From NCBI RefSeq assembly GCF_009928525.1, contig NZ_JAABOK010000016.1:62001-126000 (forward strand): DNA of 64,000 bases. Reading direction: 5' to 3'. Origin of the DNA: Chitinophaga solisilvae (GTDB taxonomy: Bacteria > Bacteroidota > Bacteroidia > Chitinophagales > Chitinophagaceae). Numbering within the stretch: the first letter of the stretch is position 1; every line of letters starts with the position of its first letter. This document shows, one piece after another, positions 12,401 through 20,200 of this stretch. The translations under genes were made by a program, and so were the position numbers. A model generated the notes under the pieces. The model was not told the DNA's origin and did no database searches. It saw only the letters and a list, made by a program, of their open reading frames with translations.

Positions 12401-15312
12401 AGGTCCTGTAGTATATTTTTACCCCTGATAGCATTCTCCGCGTTTGCCTGTCCTTTGCAGACATCCTGCGGCACATGGCCGGCCGCAATACCATCCAGTT
12501 TTTCCAGCAGGGCGCTGATGGTATCTGCAGTAAAGGCGATACGTTCCGGCATAGGTTCGCGGAGCAGCTGCAACGTATAGGCGATACCGTAGAGGTCAGC
12601 ATCTGTCAGCTGTTTGCTGCGGATATGCCATGCCAGCCGGCGCGCCTGTTCTTCCAGGCGGTCCGCCCGCTTTGCAGACAATACAATCACCACGGGTTTT
12701 CCGGAGGCAGCAGATGCCTGTACCGGCGACGGAATATACTCTTCCAGCACCACATGCGCGTAGGCGCCGGCAATACCGAATGAGCTGACACCCGCCTGGC
12801 GTGGCATACCATCAGGGCTTTCCCAGTGCTGCAATTGCGGGTTAATATAAAGCGGTGTATTATCCAGTTGAATGAAGCTGTTCAGTTTTTCAAACTGCGG
12901 CATGGCAGGTATCTGCCGGTGCTGCAGCTGCATGATCACTTTCATCATACCTGCAATACCTGCAGTTCCTTCAGTATGACCTATGCTGGACTTGATAGAA
13001 CCTACCGCGCAGAATTGTGTTTTGTTGGTGTGATGCCTGAAAGCATTTTTAAGACTGTTGATTTCTATCGGATCCCCCAGTCGTGTACCGGTGCCGTGCG
13101 CCTCGATGTAGCCCAGCCGCTCCGGTTCAATACCGGCATCCGCCCATGCCTTTAATATAACGTTCTCCTCTCCCGCGATACTTGGCGCTGTTAACGATGG
13201 CGTATAGCCTCCGTGCAGCGCTGCCGATCCCCTGATAACGGCATAGATCCGGTCACCGTCTCTTTCCGCCTCCGCCAGCGGTTTCAGTAAAATAGTGGCA
13301 ATAGCTTCTCCCGGCACATATCCGTCTGCCCTGTCATCAAAGGAATGACAGCGGCCGGTGGGCGACAAAGCCCCGATGCTGGAGAAGTAACGGTAATGGG
13401 TAGACGAAAGTAACAGGTTCACGCCCGCTACAAAAGCCATCCCGCATTCGTTGTTACGCAGGGCCTGGCAAGCGCTGTGCAGGGCAAACAACGAGGAAGA
13501 GCAGGCAGTATCAATAGCCATACTCGGCCCTGTAAGATCAAACAGGAAAGAGATGCGGTTGGCCATCATCGGCTGCGTATTACCGGTACCGATATAAGGT
13601 TCCACCGGTAACTGCATCTCCCCGATCAGTTCTTTATAATCATGGCAGCAGACGCCGACGAACACACCGGTGTCAGTACCGCGGAGGTTATTGACATACC
13701 CTGCGTCTTCAGCGGTGTTATATACGCTCTGTAACAGCAGGCGCAGCTGCGGATCCATCCAGTCGGCCTCCCGGGGAGAAATCCGGAAGAAACCGGCATC
13801 GAATTTATCCACGTCATCAATAAAGCTGCCCCACTTACAATATGTTTTGTCTTTCGCCTCCCGGTTCTCATCAAACCAGGGTCGATAGTCCCAATGATCC
13901 GGCGGTATTTCCCGGATCAGGTCTTTCCCGTCGCGGAGATGCTCCCAGAACTCATCCAATGAGGCCGCACCCGGAAAGATGCCGTGCATACCGATCACGG
14001 CAATATCTTTTCGTGTATCCCTTGACGTGACAGCTGCTGCTTTTTTTGCCGCAGGTAATACATCTGGCGGAAGTGCGTGGTGGTTCACTGTTTTCAGCGG
14101 TTCATCCCCCGGCAGCTTTGAAAATTCAGCGGCGTAGGTCTTGCAGCAGAACTGCGTCAGCTCTGTAAGATTCGGATACTCAAAAAATAAGGTCGGGTAT
14201 AACTCAAGACCTGTGGCAGCGCCTATTTCCGCGGTGGCAGCCACCAGTTGTTCAGAAGTAAGGCCCAGGTCCATCAGGTTAATGGTAGTATCTGCCAGCA
14301 GCAGTTCTTCACTGATCATTTTACCCAGTTGCTTTACCAGGTAACGCAGTACTTTATCTGCCAGCGGCACTTCTGCCGGCTGAAGCGCAGTGGTTGCGGC
14401 AGCAGGGCGGACTTTCTTCATTGCGCATTCACTGAAAGCGGCGATTACCTTTCCTTCATTATCCGACACCACTGCATCAAAAAGAAATATCTCCCCGTTA
14501 TCTTTCACGAGTGTTACATGCACCCATCCTTCTTCCACCTGCCTGTCTGCCATAAAGTATATATCCCGGATGCCCGCAGGCAGAAAAGCGGCAGGGTCTT
14601 TCCGCTGCAGCAGCGGTGTCACCGCCAGGAAGGCGCTGTTGATCCACAACGGGTCCAGGTGGTGCTTCCGTCCGTGCTGCGGGATGCTGTGCTTCAGCGA
14701 AACGCCGGCCAGCACTTCGTGATCTCCTTTGAATAAGGAGGTGATAATTCTGTAGCTTTCTCCCAGTTTCACAGCCGCATCTGCTTCATAAATAAACTGA
14801 AAGTCTGTTACCTGCTGCATACCTGCCTGCAGTTCCGGAAGCTGCAGCGGCGGCGCTTCCCGCTTCGTTTTCAGCAATTGCGCTGTGGCGGCTCTTTCCC
14901 AGGAAGCATCCGTATCATAACGGTATTGTATGGTAAGGTCTGTACGACCGGAAGATTGTAAATCAGAGTACGTATTTAACTGCAACTGTTGTCCTTTCCC
15001 TACCACCAGTGGTTTTGAAAAAAACAGGCGGTGCAGGTGTACCTGTCCTGCTTCCGGGAACATCCTGAAATAGCTGTCTATAGCCAGGCTTGCGCAGGTC
15101 ACGCCCAGCAATACCTGTTCGTTGTTCACCTGGTGATGCTGCAGAAAAGGTTCATCATACTTATATAGCTGGGGTATGTCAGCTGCCGGGTGTGCAGCGC
15201 CGTTACTTTTGTTGTAACGCGCCTTCCAGTCTTTCAGTTTTTCAATAGCATCAGCCGGACTGATATGCCCGTCTTTTATCTGCTGATACAATGCGTTCAA
15301 TTGGTTTTCCAT
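1..15312 (-). CDS. PKS5: trans-AT polyketide synthase, modules 12(part)-16, 3' end outside window
   Basis: Continuous reading frame from the ATG at 15312-15310 to the left edge with no stop (5,104 codons in the window). Order seen: N-terminal docking helices (1-36), enoyl-isomerase-like double hotdog (H60, N225), ACP (S353), KS13 (C604), DH (H1064, D1235), KR (Y1652), ACP (S1807), KS14 (C2068), ACP (S2585), KS15 (C2873), KR (Y3707), ACP (S3871), KS16 (C4127), KR (Y4902), ACP (S5062). No AT domain is present, so malonyl units must be loaded in trans. The four KSs keep TACSS, HGTGT and the second His (SIGH in KS13, NIGH in KS14 and KS15, NFGH in KS16). The gene starts 13 bp after the PKS4 stop, with no clear ribosome-binding site. 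Pro/Ala-rich linkers lie around 7,180-7,430 and 5,280-5,430. Further modules, and perhaps the release domain, are expected past position 1. Confidence 0.96.
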   Translation of the reverse strand, partial: MENQLNALYQQIKDGHISPADAIEKLKDWKARYNKSNGAAHPAADIPQLYKYDEPFLQHHQVNNEQVLLGVTCASLAIDSYFRMFPEAGQVHLHRLFFSKPLVVGKGQQLQLNTYSDLQSSGRTDLTIQYRYDTDASWERAATAQLLKTKREAPPLQLPELQAGMQQVTDFQFIYEADAAVKLGESYRIITSLFKGDHEVLAGVSLKHSIPQHGRKHHLDPLWINSAFLAVTPLLQRKDPAAFLPAGIRDIYFMADRQVEEGWVHVTLVKDNGEIFLFDAVVSDNEGKVIAAFSECAMKKVRPAAATTALQPAEVPLADKVLRYLVKQLGKMISEELLLADTTINLMDLGLTSEQLVAATAEIGAATGLELYPTLFFEYPNLTELTQFCCKTYAAEFSKLPGDEPLKTVNHHALPPDVLPAAKKAAAVTSRDTRKDIAVIGMHGIFPGAASLDEFWEHLRDGKDLIREIPPDHWDYRPWFDENREAKDKTYCKWGSFIDDVDKFDAGFFRISPREADWMDPQLRLLLQSVYNTAEDAGYVNNLRGTDTGVFVGVCCHDYKELIGEMQLPVEPYIGTGNTQPMMANRISFLFDLTGPSMAIDTACSSSLFALHSACQALRNNECGMAFVAGVNLLLSSTHYRYFSSIGALSPTGRCHSFDDRADGYVPGEAIATILLKPLAEAERDGDRIYAVIRGSAALHGGYTPSLTAPSIAGEENVILKAWADAGIEPERLGYIEAHGTGTRLGDPIEINSLKNAFRHHTNKTQFCAVGSIKSSIGHTEGTAGIAGMMKVIMQLQHRQIPAMPQFEKLNSFIQLDNTPLYINPQLQHWESPDGMPRQAGVSSFGIAGAYAHVVLEEYIPSPVQASAASGKPVVIVLSAKRADRLEEQARRLAWHIRSKQLTDADLYGIAYTLQLLREPMPERIAFTADTISALLEKLDGIAAGHVPQDVCKGQANAENAIRGKNILQDLIQQQQLHQVPDLWVHGADIDWQQLYNTIKPQAVNLPGYPFAKERYWIPLPEVLPAATAGTSALHPLVQQNTSTLGELRFTSVFNGTEFFIADHVVAGQKILPGVAHFEMAHAAITMALNADAGSHHVRLKDVTWVQPIVAGNEPVKIHIRLFREEQSRVAFEIYSEQAEGAPVIIHSQGLAWIEPLAAVQPLDIEAALQQCNQHQLSPETCYQTLRGIGFFHGSTYQAVQMVYAGEKAALGKLVLPDSVVSGLSQFVLHPVLLDAALTPALGLMLQDDKDGDDASLKLALPFAIDGLDVYSRCTSAMWTYITQGAAAGDKIRKLDVHLYDEQGNLCVRMKGLSFRDVGNSVSDDTTGTLLLEPYWEDRAAIADGVAGFAEHLVVLCEKEGVKTAEITAALPGAACISFADAELPVALRFGKYAQQLLSSIQSLVKDHTENKVLLQVVTGDEEEDLLLSGLCGILMTAQLEHPGFRGQLIATPAAGAELVAQLKACRQDTTYNHIRYSDGKRRVMAWKEVPVPQASVMPWKNGGIYLVTGGAGGLGQLFAAEILQRTEGAVLILAGRSGLNSDIQATLDALHTGNATISYRRADISNRQEAMTLIQDILAAYGRLDGVLHMAGVNRDNYIIHKTGAELQEVLAPKVAGTVNLDIATKALPLDFFLCFSSGAVISGNAGQADYAAANYFMDAYVAYRKQLVAAGERHGLTLSVNWPLWQAGGMRVHEGTEALMTASTGMKAMRAASGIQAFYRCIASGKTQLMVMEGNVPRMKESIAALSAAGTPPPPQPQAKSGADGNRTLKTKVLAALQQISAAIIRRREQDMHPEQPLSNYGFDSITFTELANKLNQQFRLRVTPTLFFEQSSLQQLATYLVGEYPDTLRQQLGIEEITATDKRKLEDSTPADSIPVRVKREISKPEEKQPDNMASPIAIIGMSGRFPMAADTAAFWNNLLEGKDCITEIPGNRWSWQEYFGNPQKEGNKTDVKWGAFIDGIDEFDPLFFGISPREAELMDPQQRLLMMYVWKALEDAGYAPQRIAGSQTAIFVGTMGSNYGSLAAAAEMVIEGFSSTGTVGSVGPNRISYFLDLHGPSEPVETACSSSLIALHRAVESIHNGSCEMAIAGGVNTIITPEAHISFSKAGMLSKDGRCKTFSNEANGYVRGEGIGILLLKKLSAAEADGDHIYGVIRATAENHGGRANSLTSPNPAAQTALLKTAYTKAGIDPATVTYIETHGTGTSLGDPIEVNALKNAFKDLYQANGHSAAVAPHCGLGTVKSNIGHLELAAGVAGVIKVLLQLQHKTLVKSLHCETLNPYIELENSPFYIVRETQPWAALKDAAGAELPRRAGISSFGFGGVNAHVVIEEYISSPHEYQPAATHPAIILLSAVTPQALQEQARQLLDVLQAGKFRESDLPDIAYTLQTGRDAMKERSGFIVSSLDELQQQLEKLLRSGHLETVRSTRDALAVFTEDEELQEAVDKWIQRGKYDKLLDLWIKGFPFDWNRLYENSRPRKISLPTYPFAKESYWIAYQHQDVRPAPVVVQEAVITEVIPAEEPAVMAAPVVNIEPAAAPVEELPQYSESAIREMIVQLLSESLKVPVGKIYADESFADYGLDSITGVRLLTLLSENLGVTLDTTILFDYSSVNRLASYLASTYKPVNTGASAKSAAAAASPKEAAPACAVPAGAQQTAPVSCAAPPVQPAAAPAPVPPVKQEQTPAPQIPVQAQAAPVADKAPYSSVREPIAIIGMSGRFGSANSVEELWEHLSRGTNLVEKVSRWDLSAMADSNESFCNYGSFLDDLAAFDPLFFSISGKEAKYMEPQQRIFLEESWKALEDAGYAGKHVERMLCGVYAGCGAGDYQQLFRNSQEIPAQAFWGNMTSVIPARIAYYLNLQGPAIAVDTACSSSLVAMHLACQGLWEGEISMALAGGIFVQASPWLYESAGKAGMLSPTGCCYTFDDRANGFVPGEGVGVVVLKRLSDAVADGDHIYGIVRGSGINQDGTTNGITAPSAKSQERLECAIYDSFDINPEHIRLIETHGTGTRLGDPIEFNALSRAFRKYTDKQQFCAIGSIKTNIGHTQMAAGVAGVIKALLALQHRQIPPSLHYEKGNANIRFDDSPFFVNTSLIDWETEPGIPRSAAVSSFGASGTNSHVVIAEAPEVFRQHTVQPGYITMLSAHTPAQLRKMAQRISTHAETSPDTDLGNMSFTMLMGRKHFLHRLAVVATDIQELKTALNNWLNEETDARVYWSADDEQTEISEKDGAAAIQYCADNNTDAAGYLKQLSVIAAAYVQGHTLSFEQLYAGDAYSRLSLPTYPFSREAYWVPEEATRPPAPPVPVTPAAPVVPVAEVPAPTPVSVPVPSSSAHTDQHELMTFEETWEPQEPAAATGAVPRIIVCLLEAAAQQQLPVAAYAGATLVFIAPGTGYGKNDAHHYQVHPGEKHTYEQAFNDIIRNTGNIDAVLYGWPLTNAAYITDSIPVLLLLQTLSASKMKNARCLLTGLYHNGVERAHLEAWMGIERSLGMIMPQLQMAVVFRSAANAALPEWLQQCGRELQSVKLQSAHYTGAQREVCRIRPVTLENTAALTVKPGGTYLITGGCGGLGLMLARHFAGLHSVNLILTGRKPLDPAKLAGIRTLEQMGSRVKYIQADVSDEAAMKEGLNNALAAFGNLEGVIHAAGISSDKAVLDKTPESFREVLSSKVAGAIILDKLLKDQSPAFVCYFSSSAGIIGDFGSCDYAVANRFLIAYARYRSSLQLPGKTAVISWPLWKSEGMKIGEDDTTQMYLKSSGLRFLEQEEGIAMFRKLVTQSRIQHLVIAGQPARVHRFLGLTTGEQQEKTVSKETIKTAMNDSVKTTIKAQADGLSLAASVEHDLKSLAGDLLQISPDSLYVKDNLADFGFDSISLAQYAQALAQHYNLDITPALFFGYSTLEKLVKFFTTEHTTFMEEFYTKKEQRNTTEIPADIPVEMPVNTVAEASVPQQQITYSPADSLQEPIAIIGMSGRFPQSRNIAEMWEILSGGKEAVTEIPAERFDWRQYYDGPQAGPGKANCKWGGFIPGVREFDPLFFELSPGDAETMDPRQRLLMQEAWSALEDAGCLTSQLSQGRVGVFVGVEEGDYGMLTREKSAITSNHNAILASRLSYHLNLTGPVLAINTACSSGVVAAHQASMSLRSGECDMAIAAGVHLVLVPEAFVWMGQAGMLSGEGKCYTFDKRANGMVPGEAIVAVVLKRLSAAVADGDPIYAVIKGSGVNYDGKTNGITAPSGVAQTALLKEVYNRYSINPEHISYLVAHGTGTRLGDPVEVNALYDVFRSYTDKQQFCALTSSKTNFGHAMAASGLVSLVGLVQALRHETIPASLHFNTENDYIRWKDSPFYVNTAARHWNTGDGPRTGALSAFGFSGTNAHMVVQSYTPAAVATENLPAYVLTLSAKTEEALRDKIRDMVAYLESPDTAGVSLAAIAYTLQEGRQHFSCRCAVVVSSREEAVHGWKQAGRNEKLPFVFTGKVARDFRMQTALHQYAADLLERSFQQRDNAQRYRDTLLALADLYCQGYELSWQPLYGEQRPQRVHLPAYPFAKETYWVSHDAPAPVVTTTPERRILTETDTLFLEPYRKEQPWNNAVAAPEYEQHLVIVCGLTNITSEAVMSQLRHAQCQIWSGDIAATDRQYQQHAVRLFNAVQSLLSNKPRKKVLVQLLVGTHALQQLQAGLAGILKTAHLENPLFIGQLISISADTDTNGVVTCLQQCAQHPRDNDIRYENGRRTVAAWRETSVPQGDVPLPWKPGGVYLITGGAGGLGWIFAEEIAAKAPDVTLVLCGRSVLSAAKAQQLAALATSGFRIHYKQADVADPQQAVTLVQDIQSSFGRLNGIIHSAGLIRDNFIFKKTIGELEEVFSPKVSGLVQIDEATRHLPLDFLVLFSSGSGIMGNAGQSDYAAANAFMDAYARYRNELAAAGRRSGHTLAISWPLWEEGGMKVDEATRKQIEQKAGMVPLQRHTGIHAFYRCLQTGKEHLMVWEGHLAAMQAFLQHAEAPADNDAAKAPAQKAATANVNVPASLLREKTISQLKQLLAADIKLDASRIDVTAPLEIYGIDSFIITRLNQQLANIFGDLSKTLFFEYQTLTALGEYLAADYQEE
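3590..7180 (-). other. Module 15: KS15-KR-ACP
   Basis: KS15 has TACSS (C2873), ETHGTGT and KTNIGH. The KR has the FEETWEP-type structural part, TGGCGGLG, YFSSSAG, Tyr3707 and a B-type Asp (GISSDKA). The ACP reads GFDSISLAQY. The KR-ACP-KS stretch pairs with that of modules 6-7. A beta-hydroxyl is predicted. Confidence 0.84.
7440..9630 (-). other. Module 14: KS14-ACP, no processing domain
   Basis: KS14 has ETACSS (C2068), ETHGTGT and KSNIGH with an extra loop of about ten residues before CGLGTVKSN. It is followed by a linker and an ACP (GLDSITGVRLL, S2585). All KS catalytic residues are present, so an unprocessed beta-keto group or a trans-acting modification is expected. Confidence 0.84.
9770..14010 (-). 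other. Module 13: KS13-DH-KR-ACP
   Basis: KS13 has TACSS (C604), EAHGTGT and SSIGH. The DH has HVVAGQKILP (H1064) and HPVLLDAALT (D1235), so the Gln of DxxxQ is Thr while the His/Asp dyad is intact. The KR has TGGAGGLG, Tyr1652 and the B-type GVNRDN. The ACP reads GFDSITFTEL. After the shift module this would give a skipped diene. Confidence 0.84.
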
Positions 15313-17235
15313 TATGCGTAACTTTTCACGTTGTGATCAATTGGTTAAACTGGTCGGCAGTTAATTCACCTTTGTTTATCTTCTCCAGCAGTTCCTGGTA
15401 AAAGCTGTCTTCCGCCGATAATGGCCGTTCTGTGGTTACAGCTTCTTTAAAGCCGAAATGCACACTATGATCAAATGCGTATGCGGGGATAGAAATATCC
15501 GGGGTGACAGCCGGTGACAGCAGCTCACTGAAGTCTGCATCAGCTCCGGAGATCCAGATCTGCGCCAGTCTGCGGAGATCTTTTTCAGTAAATGCCTGCT
15601 GCAGATCAGCCACTGCGACTACGGTCCTTACCGGTGAAGTGCGCAGGTAAACAGCACCATCTGCTCCTGCTGCCTGTAGGAGGCATAGGGATGCAAGTCT
15701 GTCGTGCAGCTCTTCCACGGAAGCGGCCATCACAGCTGCGCGATATGGCAGGTTATGATTACGCAGGTGCAGAGAGCGTGCTATGGCGGCTATTGCAGGG
15801 CTGCTGGCTGCAGAGAGGTAATGCTGCATACTTTCCAGGTACTGCCATAAGCTGCCGGCAGAAGCGGCAGAGAAGACAAACAGCTGTTCTGCTGCTGTTG
15901 CCGGTGCTTCCAAAGGTGCGGCTGTATATTCTTCTACGATCAGGCCGGCATAAGCGCCGCCGGCGCCAAATGAATTGATAAGGCTTCTTCTGGGCAGCGT
16001 TTCGCCGGTAAGCGGGTCTGTCATGGCTATCCATGGACTCAACGTTTCCTGCAGGCAGAAGGCGGTTTGTTCCAGTCTGATATTGGGGTTCCTGGGGCTG
16101 GCATTAATGGAAGGCGCTAATGTTTTATGCTTCATCTGCAACAGCACCTTGGTGAGCTGCGACATACCGGAGGCTGCTTCCAGGTGGCCTATGTTTGATT
16201 TAACAGTCCCGATCGCACAGAATTGCCGTTTGTCTGTAAACTGCTCAAATGCCTGCTGTAATGCCACCACTTCGATAGCATCCGCCAGCAGCGAACCGTT
16301 GGCGGCAGATTCCACATAACCGATTGTAGCCGGATCTATAGCAGCCCGGCGTATAACGTTGCCTATCAGCTGCGCCTGCTGCTGCGGATCCGGCGCTGTA
16401 TATCGCTGACGCCCGCCGCCATGGCTGATGAAACTACTCTTTATGACGCCCAGGATGTGATCATTATCTTTTATGGCAAGAGAAAGTGGTTTCAGCAGCA
16501 CAGCACCTACTCCTTCTCCGGGAATATAGCCGTTACCGTAACCAAAGCTCTTACTTTTGCCACCGCTGCCGAGGAAACCGGCATGTTGCAGGGCTGTATA
16601 TTTGGAAGGTTCCAGGGTGAGATTGATGCCTCCGGCTATCGCCATGGCAGCAGTTCCCCGCAGCAGGCTTTCGCAGGCAAGATGTATGGCAGTCAGCGAC
16701 CCGGAACAGGCAGAATTAACAGCTATACTCGGACCGGTGAGATTAAAGAAATGTGATACACGGTTGGCGATCTGCCAGTCTGTTCCGTTGGAAGTAAGCA
16801 CCGCCTGCTCCAAAGCCGGCATGTTCCATGCATACTGGTTATACATATTGCTGACAAATACACCTACCCCTGCTGAAGCGCCGTCCTGTAACGCTTTCAG
16901 TCGTTGCCTCGGATACCCGGCATTTTCAAATGTTTCCCATACTGTTTCCAGGAACAACCTTATTTCCGGCGACATTTCCTGTACGCGCGCTACCGGTATA
17001 CCAAACAGGTGATGGTCAAAGCGGTCTACCTCCTGCAGGAAACCTCCGTAATGATTGGCGCCGGGCTGTAACAAGGCGTTATCGCCCAGGTTCCGCACCA
17101 GCGAATCATTCCAGCGATGGCCGGGAACAGTGGTAATACAATTATCTCCCTGTGTCAGGTGCGTCCACAATTCTTCCAGGTTGTCAGACAACGGGTAACG
17201 TCCGCTGATACCTATAATCGCAATATCTTCTGTAT
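14140..17235 (-). other. Module 12: KS0 (PKS4) | enoyl isomerase-ACP (PKS5), second double-bond shift module
   Basis: KS12 reads NSACSGS (C3716) and ESAANGSLLAD, with Asn3852 for the first His and the LGDP block degenerate. The PKS5 N-terminal double hotdog has HQVNNEQVLL: His60 is kept, while the Gly and the Pro of HxxxGxxxxP are Asn and Leu. The catalytic Asp position is Asn225 (PLWINSAFL). It aligns along its length with the PKS4 EI domain. The ACP reads GLTSEQLV (S353). Confidence 0.78.
15205..15412 (-). other. Docking-domain pair PKS4 C-terminus / PKS5 N-terminus
   Basis: PKS4 ends ELLEKINKGELTADQFNQLI and PKS5 starts LNALYQQIKDGHISPADAIE. They are of the same family as the other two pairs and join KS12 to the second enoyl-isomerase/ACP. 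Confidence 0.7.
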
Positions 17236-20200
17236 GAACGGCAGGAGCTGCTGCCGGCTCCTTCTTCTCCCCTGAAAGGATACTGTGTACGGAGCCATTG
17301 ACAGGCATATCCGCCTGATAACGCGGAAGTCTATACGTTGTTGAAGGCTGCGGAGCATTTTTACTGTCAGTGGGTATGCCGGCAAATTTTTCGCGGTGAT
17401 GTTTTTCAAACCAGGCAGCCAGTTCCTGTATGGAAGGATGCTCAAACATCAGTGTTTTCGGTAGCTCTCCCGTTGTCCGCTCCCATTGGCGGATCAGGTT
17501 CATCTGCATAATGGAGTCAATCCCGAATTTATCGAAAGAGGTCGTTAGGTCCAGTATTTCCGGCGACAGCTGCAGCATGTCTGATATGGTATCAACGATA
17601 AATGCCGTGATACTTTCGCCGCTGACAGGCAATGTCTGCGCGAGATGCGTGGAAGTGTGTATCTGCAGGAACTGTCCGAGCTGACTTTCATTCCCGGGTA
17701 ATACCAACAGCTGCGCAGGTTCCAGAGACAAACAGGTGTAACATGCCAGTAAACCAGCCGTTGTTGCCAATGGCACGATACCGGTCTGCTGCCGCATGAT
17801 ATTGCGTGCAGCTTCACTTAACTGCATCCCCCCGGCTTCCCATAGAGGCCAGTTCACGGAAATGGTTTTTCCCTGCCGCTCTCCGCTGTTTACCAGTTTA
17901 TTACGGTAATGGGTATACGCATCCATGAAGGCGTTGGCAGTTGCATAGTCTGCCTGTCCCGGATTGCCCATGACAGCAGCGCCCGCAGAAAAGAGCAGGA
18001 AGAAGTCCAGCGCTGTTCCGCTGGTGGCTTCATCCAGGTGGATCAGCCCTGCTACTTTCGGTGCAAATACTTCCTGCAGTTCTCCGGTTGTTTTCTTCAA
18101 CAGAAAATTATCCCGGATCAAGCCGGCAGCATGAATAATACCATTCAGGCGGCCGTATGTTTCCTTTATTTCCTGTATCAGGGCATCCACCTGCTGCCGG
18201 TTACTTACGTCTGCCTGCCTGTAAACCACGTTAACAGGTAACGATGTCAGCAGTGCCTGCCTGGCAGCGGATAACGGAGAGCGGCCGCATAATACCAGTG
18301 TTATGTCTGTTGCCGTTGCAGCTATTTCCCTTGTAAGCGCTTCTCCCAATCCTCCTGCACCGCCGGTGATGAGGTATACGCCACCTGCTTTCCACGGTGC
18401 TGCAGGCTGAGATGATGGCGCCGCTACTTTTTCCCATGCTGCTGTCAGGCATTTTCCCTGCCGGAAACACAGTTCCGTTTCAGCTGGCAGCTGAGCACTT
18501 TGCTGCAGGCCGGATACGATTTCCGGGATGGTTGCAGCTGCATCCACACGCACCAGCTGGGCAGTCAGCAACGCATTTTCCAGCCGGGCAGTTTTCAGCA
18601 TACCTGCCAGCGCCACATATAATTCCTGTGATGGCTGCTCCTGTATTAGCAGCTGCAGCAATATTTTCTTACTGGTTGCCTCTCTTAAGGCACTCTGCAC
18701 AACGGTCATCAACCGGAGGGCATACTGTTCAAAGCGGCCGGCCACCGTTACTTCCGGCGATGATAACCGGATGCACTGTACTCCCGGCATCTGCGCATGG
18801 ATCTCCTCAGCGGCGAAGTCAGCTTCCCCGCAATAAACCAGCAACTGTTGTTCATAGGCCACAGCAGCCGGAGCGGCGGACTGCTCTTTCCAGGATGACC
18901 GGAAGTAATATGTACCGGGACCGTCAGGTTTTTCTTCCAGAATCCTCGTGGAAAACCCTTCTATGCGCACGCATACACGTCCTGTTTCATCGCAGAGGTC
19001 AATATCCAGCAACTGTACCCGCTGCGTATCAGCGGAAGCATTACGGTAACGTATAAACGCCCACATAGCAGTAGTACATGCCCTCAGCACCTGCAGGGAT
19101 TGTATGGCAAAAGGCAGGGAGGGTTTCAGTAAACCGTTATGCACAGCCATTCCTACGGATGCCTGAAAGGCGGCGTCCAATATGGCCGGATGTAATACGA
19201 ACCTGTCATCCGCCGGAGCAATTACCGCTGGCAGAGTGAGGCTGGCCAGCAGCTGATTTTCACCGATATAGGCGGCTGTAATACACTGATGTGAAGGTCC
19301 ATATTCAAATCCAAGAGAACTGAACACCTCGTAAAAACGCCTACCATCGAGGGTTCCCAGGTTGCACGTAGTTTTTATCTGTTGCAGATCCAGGGGGGGC
19401 AAGGGAGCAGCCGGTACTGTCAATACCTGTCCCTGGCTATGAATGGTATGTTTGTTATTTTCTTCAGCGGCAGAATATACTTCAAACAAGATGCGGTCCT
19501 GTTCCTGTTGCAGGGCGATATGTACCTGCTGTGGTTGCTGCCCAACCACTACCGGGTGAAGCCATACTACCTGCTGCAGCTTTATGATATGTCCGGAGGC
19601 CGGTGGCACGCCCATTGCCTGCACTGCAGCCTCACGTGCCATTTCCAGGTACGCTGATCCGGGGAATATGCGTTGCCCGCTGATGACATGATCTTTGAGA
19701 AAGAATTCCTCTCCGTTGAATACAGTCGTGAACTCTGGTCCTGCAAACCCGGAGGTATTCTGATGCAGTAAGGGATGCAGTACAGTGGCAGCCGGTATGG
19801 AGGTCGTTGTAACGGGGCCGGTTATGGCGGCCGGGTTTTCCTTCACCCAGTAACGGGCGCCCGCAAAAGGATATACGGGCAGTGAAACCCTGCTGTATCC
19901 TCCGTCAGCGAACAGCGGCTGCACATCCAATGCATATCCCTGTGCGTACAGGTCTGCTACGGCAACAAGATTCTCCGTATAGGCGGCGGTGTTAGTCAGC
20001 AACTGTGTGCTGCGGGTAATACAGTCGTTACCGTATTTTTTCAGGGCAGACTGCTCCCGGCGTTCTTTTTCCGGAACAGCAGCTGCAAATACCTGTGGCG
20101 TTGCACCTTTATCCAGCCATTTCAGTAGCAGTGCAGCCAGTTCCCGGCTATCGCGCGCCACACAGGCCAGGCGGTGAGACAGTTGTTTTCTTCCCAGTAA

